Assembly: GCA_933228895.1 (NCBI GenBank)
Contig: OW121855.1
Coordinates: 71,138,698 to 71,202,697, forward strand
Direction of reading: 5' to 3'
DNA: 64,000 nt
Source: Platycnemis pennipes
Lineage: Eukaryota > Arthropoda > Insecta > Odonata > Platycnemididae
Under the pieces are notes generated by a model. That model made no database searches and had not been told where the DNA came from. It saw only the letters and a program-made list of their open reading frames with translations. A program made the translations under genes and the position numbers. Each line of letters begins with the position of its first letter. Position 1 is the first letter of the stretch. Below, in pieces: positions 9,206-20,832 of the stretch.

Positions 9206-12200
9206 TGTCATAGATCAGGGACGTCAAGAGAAGGCTAGTTAAAAGCCTCATATGGAACATACGGAAACAAGGATTTTGAGGGAAGAAATTGGAAATAGAC
9301 TTAGGGCTGCACACTAGCAAACTTTCCAGAGAAATATTTCATCTTGACAAGGATATGATCCCGGATCCCCCGGAAGAAGGCAGAGTAGGTAAGGTGGGTA
9401 GAGGAAATGACTAATGTGGAGGTGCTGGAGATGGTGGTGGAGGAAAGGAAGTTGATTGAAGAGTAACTAGTAGAAGGTAAAGGGTGTGGATTAATATATG
9501 TACATATATTAATTTTGTAGCGTGTCAGTCATTCATTCATTCGTTCTCTCCCAAATTTTTGATCTAAAAGAGTGAGGTTTGGTGCGCTGAGTGTGGATTC
9601 TCTGTCTGTATGATTTGGTAGTAGTTTTGGATTTTTAGGAATTTATGGTGCAGAGAAAAATGCAAAAAACGTGGTTTTTGAGAGTGGGAGACAACATATA
9701 ATGAAAATTTGGCATAAAAAAGTACAAAAACACATAGGATAATTAGAGTTGGACACATTTCTCTAATTATAAAATAGCAATTTCATTCTCTCTGGATACG
9801 AAATGCTTATGAAAAGTACCTGCAAAGCAGGCAGCAGGCCTGCTAGTCATATTTTAAGGAGCGAGGTTGTTATAACGGACGTGAAAGTGGGAAGGTGAGG
9901 TAAGCGGAGTGAAGGGAGAAAAAAAAACAGTTAGTTTGGTTAGAATAATAGCAGGAAGGAATACTTTGCAGTATTAAAGAAGGACATCAATGATAGCGTA
10001 TCGTCGTTTGATAGCGGATTTGTTGTAAGACTTAATTGCCCATCAAAACCTGCCATGGCTAAAACATAAACATAAATAGTGTTCTTCAATGCATTCAGTG
10101 TAATCCCAAAATAGGTTACAGCATCTTTGCATTTTGGAAAAATTGAGAATTAATTGAGACATTGCTTAATTGAAGTAAGAAGACACTCTTGGTGAAAACG
10201 AAATGACTCCGTCAGAACACTGAGAGTGATGATAATTGCATTAGAAGCTTCTTTCTCTCCTTCGTCAAATCATTTAGAATTAGAACTTGTACTTCTCACA
10301 ACACTGGTCGGGTCATCAGGTAAATTCACCAAACCTAGCAGTACTACCGGCAGGGAAATATAACTAGGTGCATGAAGGCAGTGCTCGACTGGTACCGGGT
10401 CGTCCTATCACAGTCCTTTGCAGTGGATAACAGGACACTATTATGAATACGATTAACACACACCTGGATGCTGATTGATCTCGCAGAAAAGCAATCTCGG
10501 GAACTAATATCCTACCGCTTATCGGACTCACGGAGAGTACATATTGAGATGAAAAATTTGCGTCAAAATGATCCGCCTGAGCAAATTATATAAATATCGG
10601 CGATAGTGAAGGGAAATTACGTCGGTCAGAGGAATAATAATCGCGAAAATTCCTCGGACGAGTGCATCCAAACGTGAACAGTGACGTGATGGACGAATTA
10701 TGACCGTCACCTGCGCTGCAATAAAAAAAGAGAGCAAGGAAAAAAATTACACTCACAAATCCGCGTGCATACCACGTGCATGGAGGGCTCATGCGCTTTC
10801 GCGTCGTCATTTTTCTCGTCTTTTTCATTCAATCATCCCGGAGACGAGGAGTAGCGGGACGTCCACTCCACCCCCATATCCGATGCATCCTAAAAGAGAA
10901 AGCAAAATTATCGGGGTTTTTCATTATGACGCATGCAGACCAAACCCTCCTCGTCCTCCCCACCCCAGTATTACATCCGACTGCAAAATTCAACTCTCCT
11001 CCCCTCACCGGTACCATGGTTCGAAACCCGATTGGTCCCCCACCACCATTCCCCTCCATCCTTTTCCTTCCGCCTCCCTCCACAACATTTTTTCACCGCT
11101 TTCGTCGCATCAAACGAACGCTTTCAATTTTCAAAACGTCACTCGTTCACCCAATCATCCGATTCGGAGATTAAGAAAATCCCCAAAAACAGCATCATCT
11201 GGTCGGAGGGCGGGGGGGGGGGGGGATATGCAACGTGCAGGTCGACGTGGTGTGGGGCGAAGGGATGGAGAACGACAGAATGGGAAGGGGAAGAGAGAAA
11301 GTAGGGAGAAAGCTCGTGTTATAAAGCCCCCACCAGTACAGCATAGAGAGGACTAATTACCGCAGAACGATGCGAAAGGCAACAAACGAACCTTCCCCCC
11401 CCCCACCCCTTCCACTTTTCCCTGCATTCACCACGCCCCCCTAACTCCGTGACCGATACACGAATTATTCGTTTCGTTCGACGGGAAATTATGACAAAAC
11501 CCGGGGCAATGTAATTATCAGGGATGCTGCTGTTCTCCGTTTTTCCTCCCCATATCCCCACACCACGCCTGCCTGATTGTAATAATAAATTAGGCCCCCG
11601 ATGCAGGAGAAAACGCGCAAAATGGTGGGGAAAGGGAGAGGATTCACGTCAGGAAAGGGTTCGGTCCGTGAGCCAAACTTGACCGCGTATGCAGTTTTAT
11701 AATTTCGCCTTAATTTATTTCATTGGAAACGACGTATCTTGTGAGTGTTCTTTCTGGCCCAATATGAAGAATATTGCCCGCTATCACAAGTATTACCCTT
11801 AAATAAATGAAAATCTCTTAGGAAAGTGCAAACTTCTTCTTGCACAATATAAAGAATTGAAAAGAAAAGTTAACTTGATCGATCCAAATAAATTCTTTTA
11901 TTCCACATAAATTTATGTGGAACGACAAAGTTAAGTTTTCTTATTATCAATCATGGATAGGTTCCATTAAGTTACGCCTGGAACCATCCGTATAAAGAAT
12001 CTCAACTACTGTCTCGCTTCTACCTCTTATGTCATAAAATTTGTAATACGAGTTAGAGATGGGACGCAGATTCTCCCTTGAAAGGTGAATTACTTCTTAG
12101 TCATACGCTGAGTAAAATCTGCATACCATTTTGAACCAAATAGAAATTTAATCATGTAAGTAGTGAAAGCAATACTTTAGTTGATATTCTGAATATATAT

Positions 12201-12440
12201 GACTACTTTCCACTTTATATATCCGGAGACCTTTACCGTCATTAATTCTGACCTTTTTCTCGTGCTGGTGGTATTGTTTTCCCCCCGAACGTTCCATAAT
12301 TACTTTACTTATTCCAAATAATCCGGAAATCTCCGTGTAGTTATGACTTATACGGGGAAAGAAGCAGAAGGTAATATGTGTCAAATAGAATAGGACAGTA
12401 AAATGGCGATAGGGATACATTTCTCAGATAACCAATAAAG
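9206..12440. other. No recognised gene; GC-rich homopolymer stretch
   Basis: Bases about 10690-11640 are richer in GC and C/T than their surroundings. They contain a 14-G run (11212-11225) and a 10-C run (11395-11404). Frames here are proline-, serine- and arginine-rich on several overlapping frames, as expected from composition. This could be a promoter or untranslated region of an unseen gene. The remainder is AT-rich with nothing recognised. Confidence 0.4.
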
Positions 12441-12648
12441 GGTGTAGAGAAACCTGGCGTCGGCATCATCGAGCTCTTAAGGGCGCCACGCTATTGGCGA
12501 TTTAACGTCCCAAGCAATGGACGGAGTACCGATCTACGTGATATTCAGGTAGGGACAGGTATTCTCTAAAAAATCTACAACTACCGGGAATAGAACCCTG
12601 GATGTTCTGAATGGAAAGCCAGTACTCCAGCCACCAATTCAACCCAAT
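12441..12648 (-). repeat. SINE family 1 (tRNA-derived)
   Basis: In complement it has a tRNA-like head (TGGAGTACTGG and GGGTTCTATTCCC), then the family body. Read on the plus strand, the body shows AACCTGGCGTCGGCAT, GCTCTTAA, GGCGCCA, ACGTCCC and ATGGACGGAGTAC. RNA polymerase III A- and B-box-like segments are recognisable. Confidence 0.8.
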
Positions 12649-12696
12649 TCCCCTCGCTGATGAATTTTTTACTTGAACCCAATCGTTCCAAAATAA

Positions 12697-12867
12697 ATAA
12701 ATGAAAAGACAAACTTTAGCTATCCACAGGTTAGAAAAATTTATCCCGACATGTTTCGCTACACTGTAGCATCTTCAGGAACATGTCCTGAAGATGCTAG
12801 TGTAGCGAAACGTGTCGGAATAAATTTTTCTAACCAGTGGATAGCTAAAGTTTGTCTTTTCATTTAT
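12697..12867. repeat. Long palindrome with hammerhead-like cores
   Basis: Arms 12697-12780 and 12786-12867 are inverted copies with about 5 bp between them. Each arm, read outward, carries CTGAAGA, then GCTA... /...TAGC, then GAAAC and TGTCGG, which are the boxes of hammerhead-like Penelope ends. The two arms differ inside stem II and stem III (AACATGTC against AACGTGTC), so they are not a recent exact foldback. Confidence 0.8.
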
Positions 12868-13197
12868 ATGGTATGGAATTCCAAAAGTCTTGATCTCTGA
12901 AATCTACTACGTTCCTAAATAAATTTCCTAAATGAAAGTTAAACCAGAAATCATTGCGTAGCTAGTATTCGGGGAAGACGAACTAAAACCATTTACACCA
13001 ATTAATTTTTCTAACCTGTGGACAGCTAAAGTTTGTCTTTTCATTTATATAGTACGGAATTCCACAAAGTCTTGGCCTCTACAATCTACTACGTTCCTAA
13101 ATAAATTTCCTAAATAAATTTCCTAAATGAAATTCAAACCAGAAATCATTGCGTAGCTAGTATTCGGGGAAGACGAACTAAAACCATTTACACCATT
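12822..13197 (+). repeat. Tandem duplication of about 181 bp next to the palindrome
   Basis: Unit A (12822-13003) and unit B (13004-13197) share TTTTTCTAACC, AGCTAAAGTTTGTC, GGAATTCCA, CTACTACGTTCC and the 3' segment GGGGAAGACGAACTAAAACC. Unit B has an extra internal AAATTTCCTA repeat. Unit A overlaps the right arm of the palindrome. Tandem plus inverted partial copies are characteristic of Penelope-like insertions. Confidence 0.8.
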
Positions 13198-13199
13198 TA

Positions 13200-13627
13200 G
13201 TGTTGGAGACTAATTGGGAATGGACAGACATTTCTCGGGGAACGGAGCAAAACGAACAGTCGGCATTAGCCTCTTTTTTTAACGTCGGACCTAATATTGA
13301 CCTGAAGGACTTTTGAGGCGGTACTCAGGCATGGAAGAGAAATTCGACCCATTTCAATATCTCTATTTTTCTGGTTTTTGCGTTCAAATTTTAAGCCTCG
13401 CAAAGAACAAAGTTCTTATTTTTAGGGAAAGAGAGTGGCAGCTTGGGTTATCTTCACCATTTAGGATATGTGAACAACTGAATGGAAAAATGACTTTAAA
13501 AGGAATGGAGGGAGGGGAGAGCGAAACCCGGCGACGGCATTACTCTTAAGCGCCAAGGGACTCAATCCAAGGGTTCAACCCCACATCCGACGGATGAAGT
13601 ACTGAACTGTAATTCCTCTTTGCACAG
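13200..13627 (-). repeat. SINE family 1 fragments
   Basis: Two partial family-1 pieces occur. Bases 13200-13290 contain GGGGAACGGAGC and CAGTCGGCATTAGCCTC. Bases 13495-13627 contain AACCCGGCGACGGCAT, ACTCTTAAGCGCCAAGGG and CCGACGGATGAAGTACTG. Neither keeps a tRNA-like head. Confidence 0.6.
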
Positions 13628-13659
13628 AGTAAAAGTTAGCAGGATGAATATATTTAATG

Positions 13660-14970
13660 CCCAAATAAGTTTAAGATTATTATTCATCGATTGAAACTGG
13701 AATGAAACCGATACGTGTTGCATGTTTTTCACTCATTGATGGATATCGTGTCTGTCTTTAGACTTGCATAGCCTTGTTCAGGCGGTGCGAAATAATCTAA
13801 GCAGTAGAAGTTCCTAAAAACCAAGTACTACTACTATCTAATAACAGACTGATGTTCTTTAGGGCATATCCAGAGAGAGTCAGCCATGCTTACACTGCGT
13901 TACTATAACGACGCCTGCCAATATGCTCTTTTATGCCACCTACGTAAGTACGCTCTACAAATAATTACTGTGGCATCCCTGCTGACTTACACGTGTATAG
14001 CACATTATTTTAAATAGAGAAATTTTTATTCAAGTCTAAGTGTTTTAATTTATTCTGCCTCGTCAAATTTGGCATGAAAAAGCGTTAATTGATTGGGTTA
14101 CAAAAATTAATGCTAAAAAAGTTATTTTCAAGCAACTTTTGACGGCGATAACTTTACATTAGTGTAAATCAATATGCTGTTTTCACGCAAAACTACTGCC
14201 GAGTTCAGAGCGAGTTTTCAAACTTTACGAGCTACGCGAAAAATAGAATAAACCTGCAAAGTTATCATTTCCGAATCACACATAAACGGAGATAGACGAT
14301 TACAAAAAGTATTCCCAGGGAAATCTTAAATTTTTGACCCAGTGAGTCAACGCGAGATTTTTTGTCAAAACTATTTCGACACCAACACGAAATGGCAAGC
14401 ATACAGCTCTTTCAACAAACTACTTCTGTCGATATCTAGTAAAATATAAAAAAAAGGAAATTCATGAAACTATTCCCACATGCATAGAGCCGGCGTTTTA
14501 TGATTCGGGTTTTGCCGTTTTACAACGAAAAAAAAGAGGCTTTTGCTCGATTATTCGGCGCAGCAACTGTAACTTGGGGGAGTGATGGCAAAATTGCTGC
14601 ACGGCTCTCGGTGAATATACGGGGGTGGTGGCATCACTGATGCATGCATCAAGTGCATTTTTTCCCCGCGAGTGACAGCCTCGCGCGAAAGGGGACAAAA
14701 ATGAGCGGCCGCTGCAACGGCCTAAACACGCCAAAGGGTCCTCCCCCCACCCCCTTTGTGCGCCGATGAGAGAACTGAGTGACGGGGGGTGGCCACTGCG
14801 CAGTGGATCTAATTGCTCCCTGTAAAATGATGCAAAAAATAAAATTCGCAAATTTATGCATAGAATGAGGTGCTAACATGTAATGATAATGGGATGAGTA
14901 ATACGGATAGCCTAAAATAAATAAGCCATAGTTATCTATCACTTGTTTAGCCCCGTATAGATTATGCGTG
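13660..14970. other. No recognised gene; GC-rich patch
   Basis: Bases about 14490-14820 are GC-rich, with overlapping frames on the minus strand that lack a domain. The rest is AT-rich. Nothing else was recognised. Confidence 0.4.
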
Positions 14971-14971
14971 T

Positions 14972-15050
14972 ATCGAGTTGGCGTGGTGGATAGAGCTCCG
15001 GCCTCTCCACCCGAGGGAACCGGGTTCAATTCTTGACGGCAGCTGACACC
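14972..15050 (+). repeat. SINE family 1, tRNA-like head only
   Basis: The head reads GTTGGCGTGGTGGATAGAGC (A-box) and ACCGGGTTCAATTC (B-box). The body is absent because the foldback element begins a few bases later. Confidence 0.6.
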
Positions 15051-15059
15051 TTACTCCTC

Positions 15060-15375
15060 GGGGGTATTCGAAACCTTTGCGATTATCCCGAAAAGGTGGT
15101 AATCAATAAGTCACGAGATACAAACACGAATGGTTTACAAAATTTCGTGTTCAATCGCTTGTATAAAGCTCACTCATTGTTTTCACCCGAGTTTTTCCCA
15201 TCCGGGAGCTCTATTCTCGAGACATGAGGAAAAACTCGAGTGAAAACCATGAGTAAAATTGTAATGAGCGATTCAAACACACCAAATTTGCGAACCGCTC
15301 GCGTTCGCACCACGTGACTCATTGGTTACCCATTCGAGATAATCACGATGGTTTCAACCACACCCTCCTGTCCTC
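15060..15375. mobile_element. Foldback MITE, copy 1
   Basis: The two halves are imperfect inverted copies. The left half has GCGATTATCCCG, AATAAGTCACG, ACAAACACGAATGGTTT and TTCACCCGAGTTTTTCC. The right half carries each of these in reverse complement, including GGAAAAACTCGAGTG and GTGACTCATTGGTTACCC. A related copy lies at 49817-50125. No open frame is supported. The superfamily is unknown. Confidence 0.75.
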
Positions 15376-15382
15376 TGTCGAC

Positions 15383-15725
15383 CGTGGTAGTTAGGTTGGT
15401 AATTTGCTGGCCTTACAAACCAAAGATTGCTGGTTCGCATCCCGCCCGGCATGGATGTTGTCTTTGTTCTAGGATTATGATTTTAGGCTAGCCTTAGCTA
15501 CTGAATAAAAAAACTTTATTATTTCCACATAAACATATTTATTTCTCCACGACCGGTTTCATCACCTTCGCCTTATCGACAAAACCGGTCGTAGAGAAAT
15601 ACGTAAGCGTGAAATTACAAAGTTTTCTCATCAATGATAATGGATTTTCATATAGTTACGTCTGAAAGCATAGATTTATAACCTTTCCCGTTGGAGAACC
15701 TAAAATCCAAGACTACTACTACTAC
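15383..15725 (+). repeat. SINE family 3 split by a Penelope-like palindrome
   Basis: The tRNA-like head is GCTGGTTCGCATCCC, followed by GGATTATGATTTTAGGC. The SINE resumes near 15680 with CCCGTTGGAGAACC. Between these, 15541-15559 and 15582-15600 form a 19-bp inverted repeat with one mismatch, centred on the ACCGGT palindrome. It resembles two opposed Penelope 3' ends. Confidence 0.6.
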
Positions 15726-15900
15726 TATCCATACTTAATGTCTGAGAGGACAGCACTTGAAGTTCAGTACTCTGTCCGTCAGATAGGACGCTAAACCGTA
15801 GACTCTTTAATGCCTTTCGTTAAAAGTAGGCTGATGTCGACGCCGGATTACTCTCCACCCTTCCTCCACTCTCCGATTTATTCCCATTTCTCCTTAATTA
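15726..15900 (+). repeat. SINE family 1, 3' part
   Basis: It contains TTCAGTACTCTGTCCGTCAG, ACGCTAAACCGTAG, AGTAGGCTGATGTCGACGCC and a C/T-rich end. These match the 3' body of the copies at 43700 and 34232. Confidence 0.65.
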
Positions 15901-16929
15901 CCAACCTATCTTAAATGGCACATTTTATATCAGCTTTCGGTTGCCATCCCCAACAACAACAAAAACATTGAATATTCTTCGATTTTATGTCAAATAGATC
16001 CATTATACTCTTGCAGCACTACATCGACACTTCATCGATCTACAAAACCAAAATTGTAAGGGTCAAATTTGTGAAATACATAGGTGTCATCATTATACAA
16101 GAGATAGGTACATTAGGAAAATATGCTGGCATACCATCACAGAACTATGATTTATTAAAAGAAAAGTTGGGAAGGTGAACACTTTTTCCCGCAATTTTTA
16201 ACTTATATATTAAAAGAGTCATAAAAGAATACTAAAACAAGGCGTCAGAGTGAACATCCCTACTTATTGAATTTGCCTAGAGGTAAACATCATTATGCTG
16301 ATGAACTCTTTAAATGGGTAACGGAACAACCTCATTGGCCATGTCCTAATTGATGGTTTGATGAAGACAGCCGTCAAGGAAGAAGTAAGTAAGGAAAAAT
16401 AATGGCAAAGAAAGTAAATGAAAATCGTATAAAATGTATGGAGAAAACAGTGGAGGATGTAAAAATTCAAGAAGAATTATGTATTATAGTGATTAGTCAA
16501 TACAATAATCGAGTGAAGAGCTGTATGAAACGTTAATAATACCAAATAATATTTTTTTAAATGAATTATGTACAAATTCATCATAAATTTATGTAAAATT
16601 AAATTTCATAGCAGGAGATACTAACGTAATTAGTCTTTTGTAAGTAATTATTTTGTTATGTTTTCTTACCCTCAGCTATCGCAATTATTATTATGTTAGT
16701 TTCTCCTTTTAAGGCTTCAATCTTTCTGTGATTCCAACTTTTTATAATATTTTTGGTAAGAATTTTACCCTAACTTTTCTAGCATTTATTTGCAATTCGC
16801 ATACACATATTCTTTTTACCAATGTTGATCTCTGTATCCAACGGAAGAAGTTGTCGCGTATGGCTTAGGATTAAGTCGGATTGAGTTTTGGAGGAGGCGA
16901 CCGCCAACTGAGGTAATTTGCGCGAGAGA
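15901..16929. other. No recognised gene or repeat
   Basis: AT-rich sequence with scattered short frames. No domain was recognised. Confidence 0.4.
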
Positions 16930-17210
16930 TGATAGGTGGATATCTGGGTAAAGGTAGGAGTTTTCAGGGAACGGAGGAAGAGTGGAGAGAAAACAGTCGT
17001 CGCCATTAGCCTCATTTAAAAAAAGGCGCCTAGGGAACCACGGCTTTACGTCCAATCCGACGGACGGAGCACGGGACTTGAAATGTTCTCCACAAGGTAT
17101 TCAAATTATGGACTGGTACACCAATCTAAAAATCCACTTTGGCCGGAATTCGAACCCGAACCTTCAGGATGGGATGACAGTACCCTGGCGACCACACCTA
17201 CCCGACTCCC
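16930..17210 (-). repeat. SINE family 1
   Basis: It has the family body (CGTCGCCATTAGCCTC, AGGCGCCTAGGG, CCGACGGACGGAGCAC), then an inverted tRNA-like head with GGAATTCGAACCCGAACC and CACCTACCCGACTCCC at its end. Confidence 0.75.
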
Positions 17211-17254
17211 ACTTTTGGATTAAATGGAGGGATACGACATCAGTATTTGGAGTA

Positions 17255-17690
17255 CAGTGAACTCCCGATTATCCGTGCGCGCGTTATTCGGGCTCCCGAT
17301 TATTCGTGCACCGCCAATCTATTTAGTGCATCGGCTATGGTCTCAAAGCTAAGTGAAGCTTTGTTATTTTCCTCCAATCGTGACTTTTACTACGGCCCTA
17401 CCAACAGGTCCGATGTCTTACGCCAGGCTTCGTGCCGTCACCCGAGGCTTGCGAACATTTGATTGCGGCCACGAAAGCTCTACTGGATTCTTTTGTCATA
17501 AAATGCTATTATTTACAGCGAGGATCTTTTTCATTGGCAGATTCTGCTATTTTCTTAGGGAGTTTATTTATTTTGGCGGCGAACCGTAGAGAAATGTATC
17601 CGGAAAGAACCAAAAAGCGGATTATCCGTGTTTCCCGATTATCCGTGCAACCTTTACCAGTCATTAGCACGGAAAATCCGGAGACTACCG
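17255..17690. mobile_element. pogo/Tigger-like DNA transposon remnant
   Basis: Both ends carry related 24-bp inverted repeats, about 75% identical. The left begins CAGTGAACTCCCGATTATCC and the right, in complement, begins CGGTAGTCTCCGGATTTTCC. Each is flanked by TA (17253-17254, 17691-17692), the target duplication of the Tc1/mariner/pogo group. GATTATCCGTG motifs recur inside. At 436 bp it cannot encode a full transposase. A plus-strand frame (17432-17698) has no clear domain. Confidence 0.75.
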
Positions 17691-17699
17691 TACATTGAC

Positions 17700-18900
17700 T
17701 CTTAAAACAACGAATACTCCCTTCAAGGTTTTAGGGCCCGTATCCGTCTCGGCGGGAATGAACAAGAAATAAGAATCTCGCGATCGAACACTGATTCACC
17801 AACATACCGGAAATCAACTCCCTTGCTCCCTACTCGCAATCAAGACACGGTAAAATGCCCTCCGATGCGACTCGCCTGATTATTCTATACGGCTTCGTCG
17901 GCGACGTGGACAGAGCGCGGCTATTGGCGGGCATTCGGCGTTTTACGCTCCCCGAACATCATTTTTAAAATCCAAATCGGTATAATTAAGTGCCATCGCA
18001 ATTTAAATTAAGTTATCGCCGCTAACCATGATGAATAACATTCACCCCGTCCATAATTGGCCCAAATGATTTTCCAAATCTACTATAATGCGTTCGTAAG
18101 CCGTGAGTTGTCCTGTCTCTTTTAATATTTCCCCGTTTGTCTGAGTTTTCGAGTGTACGTGGTTCGTAGGAGAAAGAAACAAGAAGAACTCAATGATGAG
18201 TAATTTGTATTTTAAAATTGGTTCAAATAAGCTTACGCGTACGTTTAAATTGTCCTACAAAAAAGAAAGACTTCATTAACGCAATAGTAATGACTGTTCC
18301 TGCCGTGAAGTAATTAAACGGGTCGAGTTTTAATTACGCCAGTTAATAAATTGTAATGAATTTCAAGCTATCCATTTTGATTAAACATTTCGTTGAGCTT
18401 ATTAACTACGTTGAAATTTTGTACTTCTTTTGCGGAAGTAATCCACAGGTTGGATTTCTCATTGAAAATACATTAATCCTCCGATGAATTGCTTTCGCAA
18501 AATGGTGGTCGAAAGGGAAGAATATTATACCCAACGCATGCCCAAACAATACATTCGATTTCAATTTTTTTTTATTTTTCTAGTCATACGTTTTTCCAAG
18601 ATATTAATTCGGTCAAATTTATATTCAGACAGTAATAGAATTTCGCTCCGGCGCATGTATAGTTGCTTCATATGGCAATCTTTAAACCCACCACGAAACA
18701 GTATTCCTTTAATGAAATTATTTCATCAACTTATCCATAGAGTAGTCGAAAAAAAATGTATTCGTGTCGCATTTGGGCCCTAAAAAAGTAAATTCCAGCC
18801 GCTCCAAGACAGTAAAAAGTAAGGATTGTTGGTAGACATAACCGTGACAGCTTCTCGATGAATGAAAAATATTTAACACAGCGAAATAATTAGGGCTTTC
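17700..18900. other. No recognised gene or repeat
   Basis: Mixed AT-rich sequence. A short plus-strand frame at 18484-18783 has no recognisable domain. Confidence 0.4.
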
Positions 18901-18904
18901 TCCA

Positions 18905-20195
18905 TCCTAGTTGGGGAAGTTACCAAAAAAATTAACTGATTATAGTTAAAGTTAAAAAAGTAAATTTTACGTTAAAAGTTACTTTTTCAGTTACTTTGGC
19001 AAATTGGAAGCTGTAGTAATAGAGGCCTTGATGGTTTGTTTATTTTGACAAACACTGAAAACTGTCATTGTAGTTTCTTCCATCCGTATCCATTCGTTTT
19101 AAAATATTTGAAGTGGGGATTTTCGTTGTAATTCCATTTAGTATCCTGAGTGTTGTTGGTCAGGTTTCCTAGTTTCTGCTGAAAGAATTTGGCGATTTTT
19201 CTGAGGGAATGCTCTAATTCCGGGATTTTTAAGTTGTCGTGAATATAAGAATATCTGACGAACCATGGTGCGTCTGTAATTTGCCGCAAAAGATTGTTCT
19301 GAGGGGTAGAAAGTACTTTAAGGATAGTTTTTGATATTGATCCCCACATCACGATGTGAAGTATCCCTTCACAATTGTAAAATTGCAGTGGAAACACCTT
19401 AGTAATATAGAACATGTTAAGAAAAATAACTTTGTACAATTCCACAATTATTATTTATTTTACCTATCAATTTCGACGTCTGAGCGTCAATGCAACTAAG
19501 TTCCACCAAGTATCGCCTGCCTCCATCGACATAATTAGTTATATAGAGTTACAGTAGATGCTGAGGGTGTGCCTGCGCACCTTTTATCGCGATTCGCTCT
19601 GATGTAGGTATTGACAACGCGATAAGGCATACGTAGACTGGCGCATTGTAACAGATACGTTGCTTTGAATGAACCCCTTTCCCTGTCGTTATCCGTCATA
19701 GGTTTTAAGTTGACCCTTCTTTCTCGGTTTCAACCATGTGTTATTGATGACATGATGTCGCCGAGTAAGGCATACGAGCAAGGAGGTTATACTTCGAACC
19801 TCCTTGCATACGAGTCCTCTGGGACATTGTCTTCGAGTGGTTCTCGTCTAAGGGTGCGTTCCTAAACTTTGGCCCTCCCTCAGCCCCGCTTTTGTTTCGA
19901 TGTATTCGTCTGGGCCTATTCATTACATTCTTGCACAACTACCCAGCTATATTGCATTATTATCGTTTTATTTTCCCCTTTGTTTGTTGGGCAAGCTTTG
20001 CGCCCAAATTCGAACAGGTCGACATTCACCAAAAATTAACGAAAAAATTTAACTGAAGATAGTTTTGTATCCGTTAATGTATAACTTTAAAGATTGAAAG
20101 TTAAAACTTAACTCTTCTAAAAAGTAACAATCAAATTAAATCGCAAACTACATTTTGAACGATTAATTTTAATCGTTAATCCCAACTGTGGTCTC
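18905..20195. mobile_element. Possible DNA element with AGTTGGG ends
   Basis: The left end (about 18908) reads TAGTTGGGGAAGTTACC, followed by several GTTAAA and AAGTAA repeats. The right end (about 20195), in complement, reads CAGTTGGGATTAACG, followed by similar repeats. Such GTTAC-rich subterminal repeats are common in hAT-like elements. No clean target duplication was found, and the element would be interrupted by the jockey-like fragment. This is tentative. Confidence 0.35.
19065..19445 (-). pseudogene. Jockey-like LINE reverse transcriptase, C-terminal fragment
   Basis: The 126-residue frame contains the end of a jockey-clade ORF2 protein. ISKTILKVLSTPQNNLLRQI is followed by ITDAPWFVRYSYIHDNLKIP, which matches the usual NKVLR-ITNAPWYVRN-IH-DL-IP segment downstream of the polymerase domain. 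The catalytic part lies outside the fragment, which is therefore 5'-truncated. Jockey proteins copy their RNA at the genomic target. Here only a dead tail remains. Confidence 0.8.
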
Positions 20196-20832
20196 CACCA
20201 GTCCTACCACAGCATAACACAAACGCAACACCGCAACAGTAACGACCCATTCTGGATCGGCAGGTAGAAATTTGATAGCGATTCGCAGGGAAATCAAAAT
20301 GGTTTCAATAAACTTTTACATTTTCTTCAATTATGTAAAGATTTCAATGCAGAAGTAGCTTAAAACAAGGAACAAAACACGTCAGACATCTTTCAAAATA
20401 CCCAACCATTAGTTCAGCAATGTAACTTTCCTGTAACAATTTCAAAAATTCTGTTTATATTCTTATGTAACCATCACTGCTAATATGAATAGCAATAGCC
20501 ACCATGCGTGATTTTTTCCACTGAAACGAGAAGGGAACATGCACCTTGAGACGTTACTCTTCTTCTCTTCAGCTGCTCTTGCCACTGTATCTGAGCAAAG
20601 ATTTCGCATATGCTGACCAGGGAGGCTATTTATTAATTTTTGATGAGAGAAGTGTAAATACATTGTATATACGCCTTAGGTTTTATTTTATTCATGATAT
20701 TAACATTCAATCATTATACTTTTGTAAGGGCTTATAAACTTCCCATTTACTTTTAACTTACTATTCTCCATATAAGCTCACTCAATACCCGACAAACCAA
20801 CACTAGAGTTTGTGACAATGGATAGATTTTTA
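20196..20832. other. No recognised gene or repeat
   Basis: No domain, tRNA or repeat was recognised in this stretch. Confidence 0.4.

Noticed and set aside
9540..9560. Start of a simple-repeat array (ATTC)n near 9530
   Set aside because: Only a few units; too short to list.
10586..11561. Long proline/serine/arginine-rich frames up to 218 residues
   Set aside because: Several frames are open at once in C/T-rich sequence with homopolymer runs, so openness follows from composition.
19779..19806. Hairpin CAAGGAGGTT / AACCTCCTTG
   Set aside because: About 10 bp with duplicated flanking CATACGAG; likely a small local template-switch event without other support.
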